A DNA stretch of 5,590 nucleotides from Deltaproteobacteria bacterium (lineage in GTDB: Bacteria > Desulfobacterota > Syntrophia > Syntrophales > UBA5619). Every line of letters starts with the position of its first letter. Position 1 is the first letter of the stretch. The notes under the pieces are model-generated. The model ran no database searches, was not told where the DNA came from, and saw nothing but the letters and a program-made list of their open reading frames with translations. This document shows, piece by piece, positions 1-5,264 of this stretch. The stretch covers positions 1 to 5,590 of the forward strand of contig JAJFTY010000099.1 of assembly GCA_021372695.1 (NCBI GenBank), read 5' to 3'. A program made the position numbers and the translations under genes.

Positions 1-2
1 TC

Positions 3-44
3 ATGCCGCATTTCAGGAAATACGAGGAGGGGATCCAGCCATGA
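3..44 (+). CDS. 3' end of an upstream gene (partial, unidentified)
   Basis: An open frame enters from the left edge and stops at TGA 42-44. Its last visible residues read MPHFRKYEEGIQP. The stop overlaps the ATG of the next gene as ATGA, the usual sign of translational coupling in a tight operon, and the AGGAGG Shine-Dalgarno site for that next gene lies inside these last codons. Only 13 codons are visible, so the product cannot be named. Upstream of lapA in several proteobacteria there is an HU/IHF-type DNA-binding protein gene, but this tail is not distinctive enough to claim that. The frame could also be chance. Confidence 0.4.
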   Translation: MPHFRKYEEGIQP

Positions 45-352
45 GGTTCATCTACCTGATCGTCATCCTGGCCTTTGCCTTTTTCTTTGTCACCTTTGCC
101 TTCGAGAACCCCTACAGCGTGTCGCTGAAGTACTACGGCTACCTCTACGCCGAGGTTCCGCTCTACATCATCGTGTTCGGCTTCTTCATCTGCGGGTTCG
201 TCTTCGCCGCGCTGCTCGGCGCCATCGACAAGCTCCGCATGACGCTCCGGATGAACAAGCTCTACAAGAAGATCGACGACCTGGAACAGAAGAACCTCTC
301 CCTCCTGCGAGGATCCTCCACACCGCCGCCCCCGCCGGCGGGGGTGATCTAG
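41..352 (+). CDS. LapA-domain (DUF1049) inner-membrane protein
   Basis: This 103-residue protein has the LapA/DUF1049 layout: a first hydrophobic helix (about residues 3-21), a short polar connection with FENP near residue 21, a second helix (about 39-61), then a basic, coiled-coil-like cytoplasmic tail (about 62-90, with LYKKIDDLEQKN). In E. coli, LapA works with LapB in regulating lipopolysaccharide assembly at the inner membrane; a similar role here is inferred from the family, and no lapB-like gene is in view. The start is well supported by AGGAGG at 25-30 about ten bases upstream of the ATG, and by ATGA overlap with the preceding frame. Unusually, the C-terminus is a run of five prolines (residues 95-99) then AGVI, encoded by a perfect GC palindrome. 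I am fairly sure of the family and less sure of the function. Confidence 0.82.
   Translation: MRFIYLIVILAFAFFFVTFAFENPYSVSLKYYGYLYAEVPLYIIVFGFFICGFVFAALLGAIDKLRMTLRMNKLYKKIDDLEQKNLSLLRGSSTPPPPPAGVI
329..344. repeat. 16-bp perfect GC palindrome at the end of the LapA gene
   Basis: CCCCCGCCGGCGGGGG is self-complementary across its whole length and lies just before the stop codon, where it encodes the polyproline tail. As RNA it could form a short strong hairpin, but no T-run follows, so it is not a standard intrinsic terminator. It may simply reflect the proline codons. Confidence 0.5.
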
Positions 353-382
353 ACACGACTGTCCTTGACCTGCCGGGACACC

Positions 383-850
383 ATGCAATTCATTGCCGAC
401 CGATCTCTGGGGCGACTGTCGCGATGGCTGAGGATGCTCGGCTTCGACACGGCGTACTGGCGCGGCGAAGCGGACCGCTCGTTTCTGCGCGCGGCGGAGC
501 GGGAAGGCAGGGCGGCCCTGACGCGGCGCAGGGACGTCCTGGCCCGGCAGCACCCCGGCATCGTCCTGTTCGTGGAGAGCGACCGGCTGGAGGACCAGAT
601 CGCCGAGGTCCTGCGAAAACTGAACGTCAAACCGGACCCCGAGGCCTTCTTTACAATCTGCCTCGAGTGCAACATTTCCCTGGGCCCGGTTGATCGGGAA
701 GATGTCCGGGAGAGGATTCCGGAGTATGTCTATGGGACACAGCGGGAGTTCCGTCTGTGCGCGGGATGCGGTCGGGTCTACTGGCCCGGCACGCACCGGG
801 AACGGGCCATGGCCATGCTGGAGAGAATTTTAGGGTTGGAACCTTCCTGA
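383..850 (+). CDS. Mut7-C family PIN-like RNase/zinc-ribbon protein
   Basis: The 155-residue product matches the Mut7-C (DUF82) family, a PIN-like putative RNase domain followed by a zinc ribbon. Family marks seen: an N-terminal FIADRSLGRLSRWLRMLGFDT (residues 3-23, with the first acidic residue D6); an LTR segment near 46-48; SDRLEDQIAEV near 66-76; and two CxxC pairs (C93/C96 in CLEC, C126/C129 in CAGC), the second followed by GRVYWPGTH, a typical ending. One key change is visible: the usual TRD reads TRRRD, so Arg49 stands where an active-site Asp is expected, which may reduce or abolish nuclease activity. An in-frame TTG lies 18 bases upstream, but ATG 383 gives the N-terminus family members normally have; no strong Shine-Dalgarno is visible for either. 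The gene sits 30 bases after the LapA gene and may share its transcript. Substrate and biological role are not known from the sequence. Confidence 0.85.
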   Translation: MQFIADRSLGRLSRWLRMLGFDTAYWRGEADRSFLRAAEREGRAALTRRRDVLARQHPGIVLFVESDRLEDQIAEVLRKLNVKPDPEAFFTICLECNISLGPVDREDVRERIPEYVYGTQREFRLCAGCGRVYWPGTHRERAMAMLERILGLEPS

Positions 851-851
851 C

Positions 852-866
852 GGATCAAGATGATCC
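852..866 (+). other. Small hairpin right after the Mut7-C stop
   Basis: GGATCA-AGA-TGATCC forms a perfect 6-bp stem with a 3-base loop, one base after the TGA, followed only by TTT. It could be a weak transcription or mRNA 3'-end signal, but the stem is AT-containing and the T-run too short to call it a terminator. Its right half belongs to the AGATGATCC motif repeated downstream. Confidence 0.35.
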
Positions 867-922
867 TTTCCACCCGGAAGGCGACATGCGGCGAATAGCG
901 CCCTGAATTCAAGATTTCCGTA

Positions 923-958
923 AGATGATCCCCCGCACTGCATTTTATGGGATCATCT
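923..958. promoter_or_regulatory. 10-bp inverted repeat, candidate operator upstream of the sigma54 regulator
   Basis: AGATGATCCC (923-932) and GGGATCATCT (949-958) are perfect reverse complements with 16 bases between them. No T-run follows and no A-run precedes, so an intrinsic terminator on either strand is unlikely. A further direct copy, AAGATGATCC, lies at 857-866. The pair is in the 232-nt gap before the regulator gene, 125-160 bases from its start, which suits a protein-binding site, perhaps autoregulatory. The function is inferred. No convincing promoter was recognised in the rest of this gap. Confidence 0.4.
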
Positions 959-1065
959 GAACCCGTTACCGTGCACAGCGACAGGAAATATTCATGAACG
1001 ACCGTGTCTGATCCAGTAGATGTGGATACAGTCGCTCATCGAATCTGCAGACAGGACTTCCCGGC

Positions 1066-1073
1066 AAGGAAGG
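1066..1073 (+). promoter_or_regulatory. Ribosome binding site that decides the regulator's start
   Basis: AAGGAAGG ends nine bases before ATG 1083 but directly abuts the in-frame ATG at 1074. An earlier in-frame ATG at 1020 has no Shine-Dalgarno. ATG 1083 is therefore preferred, removing 21 residues of poor-quality N-terminus compared with the longest frame. Confidence 0.65.
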
Positions 1074-1082
1074 ATGCCTTCA

Positions 1083-3059
1083 ATGAATAGACAGACACTC
1101 GAACAACCGGACAGGAAGGCTGGACCCCAAGCGCATCTGGAGTTTGAGAGATTGTTGGCGGACCTTTCTGCCAAGTTTGTCGGCATACCGGCTGATCAGG
1201 TGGATTCGGAGATTGATTACGGACTGAGACAAATTCTGGAATTCTTCCAGGTCGACCGCGCCGGAGTGTTGCGGTCATTGCCGCATAAGTCCGCCTATCA
1301 GATCACCCACGCCGTTTACAGTCAGTACGTTCCGTCTGTTCCCGTTGGGGTCGAACTGTCCATGTCCCTTTACCCGTGGGTGTCCGAGAAACTGGCGAAA
1401 AAGTGCGAGGTCGTGTCTTTCTCGAGGCTCGATGATCTGCCGCCTGAGGCGTCTGTGGACAAACAAAGATACGCCGAATGGGGTATTCGATCCGGTCTGG
1501 ATATTCCGATCATCACCGGCGGCTCCGCCGTTCATGTTATCGCCATCAATTCGGTAAAGAACGAGCGGGTCTGGCCCGAGGATCTCATCCCGCGTTTGCG
1601 GCTTCTCGGAGAGATTTTCGTGAATGCCCTGGAACGCAGGGACAAAGAGCAGGCCCTGCGCGAAAGCGAGGAGCGCCTGAGCCTCGCCGTGGCATCAGCA
1701 GATGCGCGCCTCTGGGAACTGGATCTGGATACGGAAATGATATGGTCGACGGAAGAGGGTCGCGACCCCTACAGACTGGTACCGGGCCAGGATCTTCCCT
1801 TTGCGAGGTTTCTCGCTCACGTACATCCCGCGGATCGCGAACGGATTGTCGAAAGCCTCGAGAAGGCCAAATCGGGCGAGCATGTCAACGTCGAATATCG
1901 CGTCACCGTGACCCCCGGAAATTTGATGTGGGTCAATACGCAGGGTCGCCTGCTCATCGACGCCTCCGGTAAAGCGCGTCGCCTCATGGGGATATCCATC
2001 GACATCACCGAGCGCAAGGCGATGGAGGCCCAGCTCCGGGAGCAGCTCGGGGAGATCGAACGACTGAAGCTCCAGCTGGAAGACGAGAACATTTACCTGC
2101 GAGAGGAACTGGGGCGGGAGATGGGCTTCGGGAATATCATCGGGAAGAGCGCCGCCCTCAACTATGTTCTCTTCCGTGCGGGACAGGTCGCACCGACGGA
2201 CGCAGCCGTGCTGATCCTCGGCGAGACGGGTACCGGGAAGGGGTTGATTGCCAATGCGATACATGGACAAAGCTCCCGTCGGGACAAACCCATGGTCACG
2301 GTCAACTGTGCCGCCCTGCCCGCCAATCTCATCGAGAGCGAGCTCTTCGGCCGGGAAAAGGGCGCCTTCACGGGGGCCCATGCCCGGCAGGCGGGCCGCT
2401 TCGAGGTAGCCGACGGCGGGACGATTTTCCTGGACGAGATTGGCGAATTGCCGCTGGAGCTCCAGTCGAAACTGCTGCGCGTCCTCCAGGACGGCGAGTT
2501 CGAAAGGCTGGGAAGCGCCAAAACGATCAAGGTGGATGTGAGGGTCATTGCCTCGACGAGCCGAGACCTGCGCAAGGAAGCACAGGCGGGGCGGTTCCGG
2601 GAAGATCTCTATTACCGGCTCAATGTCTTCCCCGTTTCGATCCCGCCGCTCCGGGAAAGGGTAACGGATATACCGGAGCTCGTTCGCTTTTTCGTGGACA
2701 AGTATTCCAGGAAATTCGGCCGGCGGATCGAAACCATCCCAAAGACTGCCATGAAGGCCCTCGAGGATTACAGCTGGCCCGGCAACGTCAGGGAACTCGA
2801 ACATGTCATCGAACGGGCCGTGATCACAACCGAAGACACCGTATTTCGGCTGGCGGACCGTCTCGAGCCGCTCCGGGTTGCCGGAGCCGCCGACGCGCCA
2901 TTGAAAGACCTGGCTTCCATGGAGAGGGAACACATCCTCCGGGTTCTCCGTGAGACCGGCTGGAGGATAGAGGGACCGCAGGGCGCGGCCAGGATCCTTA
3001 ACCTGCACCCCAGTACACTTCGCTTACGAATGAAGAAACTGGGCATCCGGCGTACCTGA
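1083..3059 (+). CDS. Sigma54-dependent transcriptional activator (GAF-PAS-AAA+-Fis HTH)
   Basis: This 658-residue bacterial enhancer-binding protein would remodel sigma54-RNA polymerase at -24/-12 promoters. Domains in order, numbered from ATG 1083: a GAF sensor (about 20-185), a PAS/PAC sensor (about 196-314, ending [16 protein letters not shown]), a coiled-coil linker (about 311-344), the AAA+ domain (about 350-575) and a C-terminal Fis-type helix-turn-helix (about 634-655, [19 protein letters not shown]). AAA+ marks: Walker A GETGTGKG at 380-387, the sigma54-contacting GAFTGA at 427-432, Walker B GGTIFLDE at 445-452, and WPGNVREL at 565-572. There is no receiver domain, so it probably senses a ligand or redox cue through GAF/PAS rather than a kinase signal; the ligand is not evident. 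Two departures from the common pattern are visible: Gly387 where NtrC-type proteins usually have Glu, and Ser493 where sensor I usually has Asn (ASTSRDL). The gene is monocistronic-looking, with a terminator directly after it. Targets are unknown; the exported-protein cluster downstream is a candidate. Confidence 0.93.
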   Translation: MNRQTLEQPDRKAGPQAHLEFERLLADLSAKFVGIPADQVDSEIDYGLRQILEFFQVDRAGVLRSLPHKSAYQITHAVYSQYVPSVPVGVELSMSLYPWVSEKLAKKCEVVSFSRLDDLPPEASVDKQRYAEWGIRSGLDIPIITGGSAVHVIAINSVKNERVWPEDLIPRLRLLGEIFVNALERRDKEQALRESEERLSLAVASADARLWELDLDTEMIWSTEEGRDPYRLVPGQDLPFARFLAHVHPADRERIVESLEKAKSGEHVNVEYRVTVTPGNLMWVNTQGRLLIDASGKARRLMGISIDITERKAMEAQLREQLGEIERLKLQLEDENIYLREELGREMGFGNIIGKSAALNYVLFRAGQVAPTDAAVLILGETGTGKGLIANAIHGQSSRRDKPMVTVNCAALPANLIESELFGREKGAFTGAHARQAGRFEVADGGTIFLDEIGELPLELQSKLLRVLQDGEFERLGSAKTIKVDVRVIASTSRDLRKEAQAGRFREDLYYRLNVFPVSIPPLRERVTDIPELVRFFVDKYSRKFGRRIETIPKTAMKALEDYSWPGNVRELEHVIERAVITTEDTVFRLADRLEPLRVAGAADAPLKDLASMEREHILRVLRETGWRIEGPQGAARILNLHPSTLRLRMKKLGIRRT

Positions 3060-3085
3060 TCCAGTAATAACCCTCAGCGATTAAT

Positions 3086-3126
3086 CCTCAGCATAATGCG
3101 GTTCCGCACTATGCTGAGGGTTTTTT
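3086..3126 (+). terminator. Intrinsic terminator after the sigma54 regulator
   Basis: CCTCAGCATA (3086-3095) pairs with TATGCTGAGG (3110-3119). After one A/C mismatch the stem continues as TGCG/CGCA (3097-3100 with 3105-3108) around a GTTC loop, and G3120 then TTTTTT (3121-3126) follows. It lies 27 bases past the regulator's stop and has no T-run in the reverse sense, so it acts on + strand transcripts. It separates the regulator from the downstream gene cluster. Confidence 0.92.
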
Positions 3127-3338
3127 GTTTCTCCCGTGATGTCCTTAATCATCCTCATTGCGATATATCGACGCATTATCAAGTAGTTATACATTTGTCT
3201 ATTTTTGCTCTTCGCTGGAATATTTATTGAAATTAATAGCTTCATCCTACCACAGTCAACTTGTTGCGTAACCGCCCAAAGAAGAATGTTGACACGGGTA
3301 ACATCCTGCCCAACGGTCTTGAAAAAGAAGGGAAGATC
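3127..3338. other. AT-rich gene-free stretch before the ABM-like gene
   Basis: No credible coding frame was found in these 212 bases, which are clearly more AT-rich than their surroundings up to about 3240. They hold a perfect palindrome CGATATATCG (3161-3170) and a weak sigma54-like promoter match (3216-3231). As the gap between a terminator and the next gene, this is where the promoter and regulatory sites of the downstream cluster should lie. Confidence 0.6.
3216..3231 (+). promoter_or_regulatory. Weak sigma54-like -24/-12 promoter match
   Basis: TGGAATATTTATTGAA aligns without gaps to the sigma54 consensus TGGCACGNNNNTTGCW, keeping the -24 GG and the TTG of the -12 element at correct spacing. 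The C of the nearly invariant -12 GC is A here, and the CACG part is mostly lost, so the match is poor. Its place in the AT-rich gap after a sigma54 activator gene is what makes it worth listing. A start about 97 bases upstream of the ABM-like gene would follow. Confidence 0.2.
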
Positions 3339-3659
3339 ATGAAACTGATGATCGAAGTCAGGGCCAAATCCGGAAAGGCGAGCGAGCTTTACCAGACCCT
3401 GTACGCGCTCCTGACCACGATGCGCAAGCAGGGCTGCCAGGAAGGCACTATTTCCCAGACTTCCGAGGATGGGGAGAGCTTCAGCCTTTCCGGCGACTGG
3501 GATGCGCTGAGCGTCCTTGAAGCCTTCATACAATCCGGAAGCGGGATCGCCCTGATTGGTGCCATCGACCTGCTGGGCAAGTCGGGTAGGGTTCGGTTGG
3601 GTAGCGATGCACCGTGGGAGGGGGTCGAAGCCCTGAAACGGATGAGGAAGGAGGCCTGA
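3339..3659 (+). CDS. ABM-like dimeric alpha/beta-barrel protein (putative monooxygenase)
   Basis: The 106-residue product resembles the antibiotic biosynthesis monooxygenase (ABM) / dimeric alpha-beta barrel superfamily: an opening beta strand (MKLMIEVRAK), a helix (about 12-31, GKASELYQTLYALLTTMRKQ), GCQEGTISQ, a second pair of strands (SFSLSGDWDAL, about 48-57) and a helix around 58-80. Such proteins are small cytoplasmic dimers that act as quinol oxygenases, haem-degrading enzymes or binding proteins. No active-site residue set can be assigned here, so enzymatic activity is not claimed. There is no signal peptide. The start at 3339 is chosen because AAGAAGGGAAG (3326-3336) precedes it and the product then begins with the family's first strand; a TTG frame extension to 3261 adds unconvincing sequence. 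It is the first gene after the terminator and leads a co-directional cluster of exported proteins. Family assignment is moderate. Confidence 0.7.
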   Translation: MKLMIEVRAKSGKASELYQTLYALLTTMRKQGCQEGTISQTSEDGESFSLSGDWDALSVLEAFIQSGSGIALIGAIDLLGKSGRVRLGSDAPWEGVEALKRMRKEA

Positions 3660-3808
3660 TGCACGAATGTCGTCCGTTGCAACATGATGCGACAGAACCT
3701 TCGCGGACAGGCTGGCAAAACCCGTTGAATGAAGTCGGAAGACAACAGCGTCTCTTGAAAGACCTGAATGCATGGATCCCGTCGAAGACGGGTCCGATGG
3801 GGCAATAG
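3659..3808 (+). CDS. Possible small protein of 49 residues, coupled to the ABM-like gene
   Basis: The frame starts at ATG 3659, sharing its A with the TGA of the preceding gene (TGATG). It is preceded by AGGAAGGAGG (3645-3654), a near-ideal Shine-Dalgarno four bases from the ATG. It ends at TAG 3806-3808, shortly before the next gene. The product (MHECRPLQHDATEPS..., 49 residues) is soluble, has two tryptophans, one cysteine and a possible amphipathic helix around RQQRLLKDLNAWI (29-41), with no signal peptide or membrane segment. I recognise no family. Against it: third codon positions are not strongly G/C, unlike the neighbours, and the purine-rich SD also encodes the preceding protein's RKEA tail. 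Confidence 0.38.
   Translation: MHECRPLQHDATEPSRTGWQNPLNEVGRQQRLLKDLNAWIPSKTGPMGQ
3774..3795 (+). other. Hairpin upstream of the glycine-zipper gene
   Basis: GGA-(T)-CCCGTC pairs with GACGGGTCC around a GAA loop, giving nine base pairs with one bulged T. No T-run follows. It lies about 40 bases before the ATG at 3837 and could act as an mRNA-processing or stability element within the cluster, or be chance. Confidence 0.3.
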
Positions 3809-3823
3809 AATGAATACGCGGAT

Positions 3824-3830
3824 AAGGAGG
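3824..3830 (+). promoter_or_regulatory. Ribosome binding site fixing the glycine-zipper start
   Basis: AAGGAGG is six bases from ATG 3837 but abuts ATG 3831 and lies downstream of ATG 3810. ATG 3837 is thus the only start with normal spacing, and it places a clean signal peptide at the N-terminus. Confidence 0.75.
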
Positions 3831-3836
3831 ATGGAG

Positions 3837-4328
3837 ATGCGAAGACTGACGATTTTCCTGGTGGCAGTTACTTTTTTCATCACCTGGGCAGGACTGGCTG
3901 CGGCGCAGCAGCAATACGTGTTCCCGCAGAAAGGGCAATCGGCGGAACAGCAGAAGAAAGACGAGTATGAATGCCACAGCTGGGCCGTCAAGCAGACCGG
4001 CTACGATCCCACGGCGGCTGCACAGGCCCCCCCGCAGCAGGCGGCACAGCAACCGGCAGGCGCCCAACCGGGATCCGGTGTCCGCGGAGCGACGCGGGGC
4101 GCTGTCGTGGGCGCGGCCGCGGGCTCGCTTGGCGGTGAGGCGGGAAAAGGCGCTGCCGTCGGAGCCGCGGCGGGAGCCGTGGCCGGCCGAAGTCAGAGCC
4201 GACAGCAGGCGCAACAGCAGCAGGCCCAGGCGCAGCAGCAGGCATCGGCTCAGAAAAGCGCGAAGCAGCAGGATTATCTCCGGGCACGCGGAGCCTGCCT
4301 CGAGGGGAAAGGATATTCCGTGAAGTAG
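3837..4328 (+). CDS. Exported glycine-zipper protein
   Basis: The 163-residue product starts with a Sec signal peptide (MRRLTIFLVAVTFFITWAG then LAAA, cleavage expected after residue 23). A conserved-looking segment follows, YVFPQKGQSAEQQKKDEYEC (27-46) continuing HSWAVKQTGYDP, which I associate with periplasmic glycine-zipper family proteins. Next come an Ala/Pro/Gln-rich linker (about 59-80), a glycine zipper (about 84-117, GAVVGAAAGSLGG and GAAVGAAAGAVAG), a Gln-rich stretch (about 119-140) and a closing DYLRARGACLEGKGYSVK. Glycine zippers pack tightly as helices in membranes, so the mature protein is likely periplasmic or outer-membrane associated. Cys46 and Cys154 flank the zipper and could form a disulfide. 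No lipobox cysteine is present at the cleavage site. It lies 52 bases before the DUF2092 gene in the same direction. The exact function is not known. Confidence 0.83.
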   Translation: MRRLTIFLVAVTFFITWAGLAAAQQQYVFPQKGQSAEQQKKDEYECHSWAVKQTGYDPTAAAQAPPQQAAQQPAGAQPGSGVRGATRGAVVGAAAGSLGGEAGKGAAVGAAAGAVAGRSQSRQQAQQQQAQAQQQASAQKSAKQQDYLRARGACLEGKGYSVK

Positions 4329-4380
4329 GACGGCGTTGTACGTGCAGTTGAGTCTATTTTGTGCAGGAGGAGGGTCCGCA

Positions 4381-5154
4381 ATGAAGCGAGTGTCAAGAAT
4401 CGGCAGAGGGGTCACCGTTGCGCTGCTCCTGGCAGCAGCGCTGCCTCAGGTGGCATTGGCGCAGATGGACGAGGTCGCTCCGGCGGCCAAGCAGTTACTG
4501 AAAGCGTCGACCGATTTTCTCGCCCGCCAGCAGCAGTTCAGTGTGGACACGGAAAGCAGCATCGAGGTTGTGCTTGCTTCGGGACAGAAAATCCAATTCG
4601 ACCACACCGTAAAGGTGTTGGTCGAGCGCCCCAACAAATGGCGTGCCGAACGCACCGGCGATCTGGTCGATCAGATCTTCTACTACGACGGCAAATCGCT
4701 GACCCTGCACAACCCCCACGGCAAGTATTACGCTACGATCGCGGCGCCTGGCACCATAGAGGAGATGCTGGACTTCGCACGCGAAAAGCTCGACGTCGTC
4801 GCGCCCGCAGGCGATCTGCTCTACAAGAATGCCTACGAAATTCTGATGCAGGATGTGACCTCAGGCTTCGTGGTCGGCAAGGGCGTGGTGGATGGCGTGC
4901 GCTGCGATCACCTCGCTTTCCGTACGCCGCTCGTCGACTGGCAGATCTGGATCGAGGAGGGTTCCCGTCCCCTGGTGCACAAGATGGTGATCACGAGCCG
5001 GGATATGCTCAACGCCCCCCAGTTCACCGTTATCACTAAGAACTGGAATCTCAATCCGAAATTCAGCGCTGCGACCTTCAGCTTCAGGCCGGCCCAGTGG
5101 CCACAGAAACTCGAATTCGTGCTGAAGGACGCAGACGGAAGCAAGGCCAAATGA
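4381..5154 (+). CDS. Exported DUF2092 family protein (LolA-like fold predicted)
   Basis: The 257-residue product has a Sec signal peptide (basic MKRVSRIGRG, hydrophobic VTVALLLAAALPQVALA, cleavage expected before Gln28). The mature part matches DUF2092: an N-terminal helix with AAKQLLKASTDFLARQQQFS (35-54), strands with VLVERPNKWRAER (79-91), FYYDGKSLTLHNPHGKYYA (100-118), VDGVRCDHLAFRTPLVDWQI (170-189) continuing WIEEGSRPLVHKMVIT, and a closing TFSFRPAQWPQKLEF (232-246). The family is thought to share the LolA/LppX-type half-barrel that binds lipids or lipoproteins; ligand and role here are unknown. ATG 4381 is chosen because AGGAGGAGGG lies 8-9 bases upstream; the longer frame would begin at a TTG before that site. 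It sits between the glycine-zipper gene and the repeat-protein gene, consistent with an envelope operon. No truncation or frameshift is visible. Confidence 0.87.
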   Translation: MKRVSRIGRGVTVALLLAAALPQVALAQMDEVAPAAKQLLKASTDFLARQQQFSVDTESSIEVVLASGQKIQFDHTVKVLVERPNKWRAERTGDLVDQIFYYDGKSLTLHNPHGKYYATIAAPGTIEEMLDFAREKLDVVAPAGDLLYKNAYEILMQDVTSGFVVGKGVVDGVRCDHLAFRTPLVDWQIWIEEGSRPLVHKMVITSRDMLNAPQFTVITKNWNLNPKFSAATFSFRPAQWPQKLEFVLKDADGSKAK

Positions 5155-5250
5155 ATAGGATGTACGTCAGGGGCGGCTTACATATGCGAATAGCGTCCGG
5201 TGCCAATGAGTGGAGGAATTGAAGACGCAGGGCTGCCCGATATCACTTGC

Positions 5251-5256
5251 AAGGAG
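5251..5256 (+). promoter_or_regulatory. Ribosome binding site of the repeat-protein gene
   Basis: AAGGAG stands eight bases before ATG 5265. It supports this frame over the two other frames left open here by the repeats. Confidence 0.7.
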
Positions 5257-5264
5257 TCGGAAAC

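Noticed and set aside
1695..3008. Long open frame (437 codons) on the - strand opposite the sigma54 regulator
   Set aside because: It is antisense to a gene with unmistakable AAA+ motifs, shows no recognisable domain, and is explained by GC-rich codon bias leaving the opposite strand free of stops.
1008..3066. 11-bp direct repeat CTGATCCAGTA at 1008-1018 and 3056-3066, bracketing the regulator gene like a target-site duplication
   Set aside because: A few 11-bp repeats are expected by chance in a window this long, there are no inverted ends or transposase, and the second copy overlaps the regulator's stop codon.
3289..3294. Perfect sigma70 -35 hexamer TTGACA upstream of the ABM-like gene
   Set aside because: No -10-like hexamer is found at 16-18 bases downstream; the sequence there is AACGGT.
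3709..3728. TGGCAAAACCCGTTGAA as a sigma54 promoter before the glycine-zipper gene
   Set aside because: The spacing between the GG and the TTG element is one base too long and the -12 C is absent.
3081..4415. Long open frame (444 codons) on the - strand across the terminator and the ABM-like and glycine-zipper genes
   Set aside because: It crosses a terminator and two supported + strand genes, has a low-complexity Leu/Arg/Ser product, and lacks a convincing start site or family resemblance.
891..5195. Shared 10-mer GCGAATAGCG at 891-900 and 5186-5195 in two intergenic gaps
   Set aside because: Ten-base matches are expected many times by chance in a window this long and the flanking bases do not extend the match.
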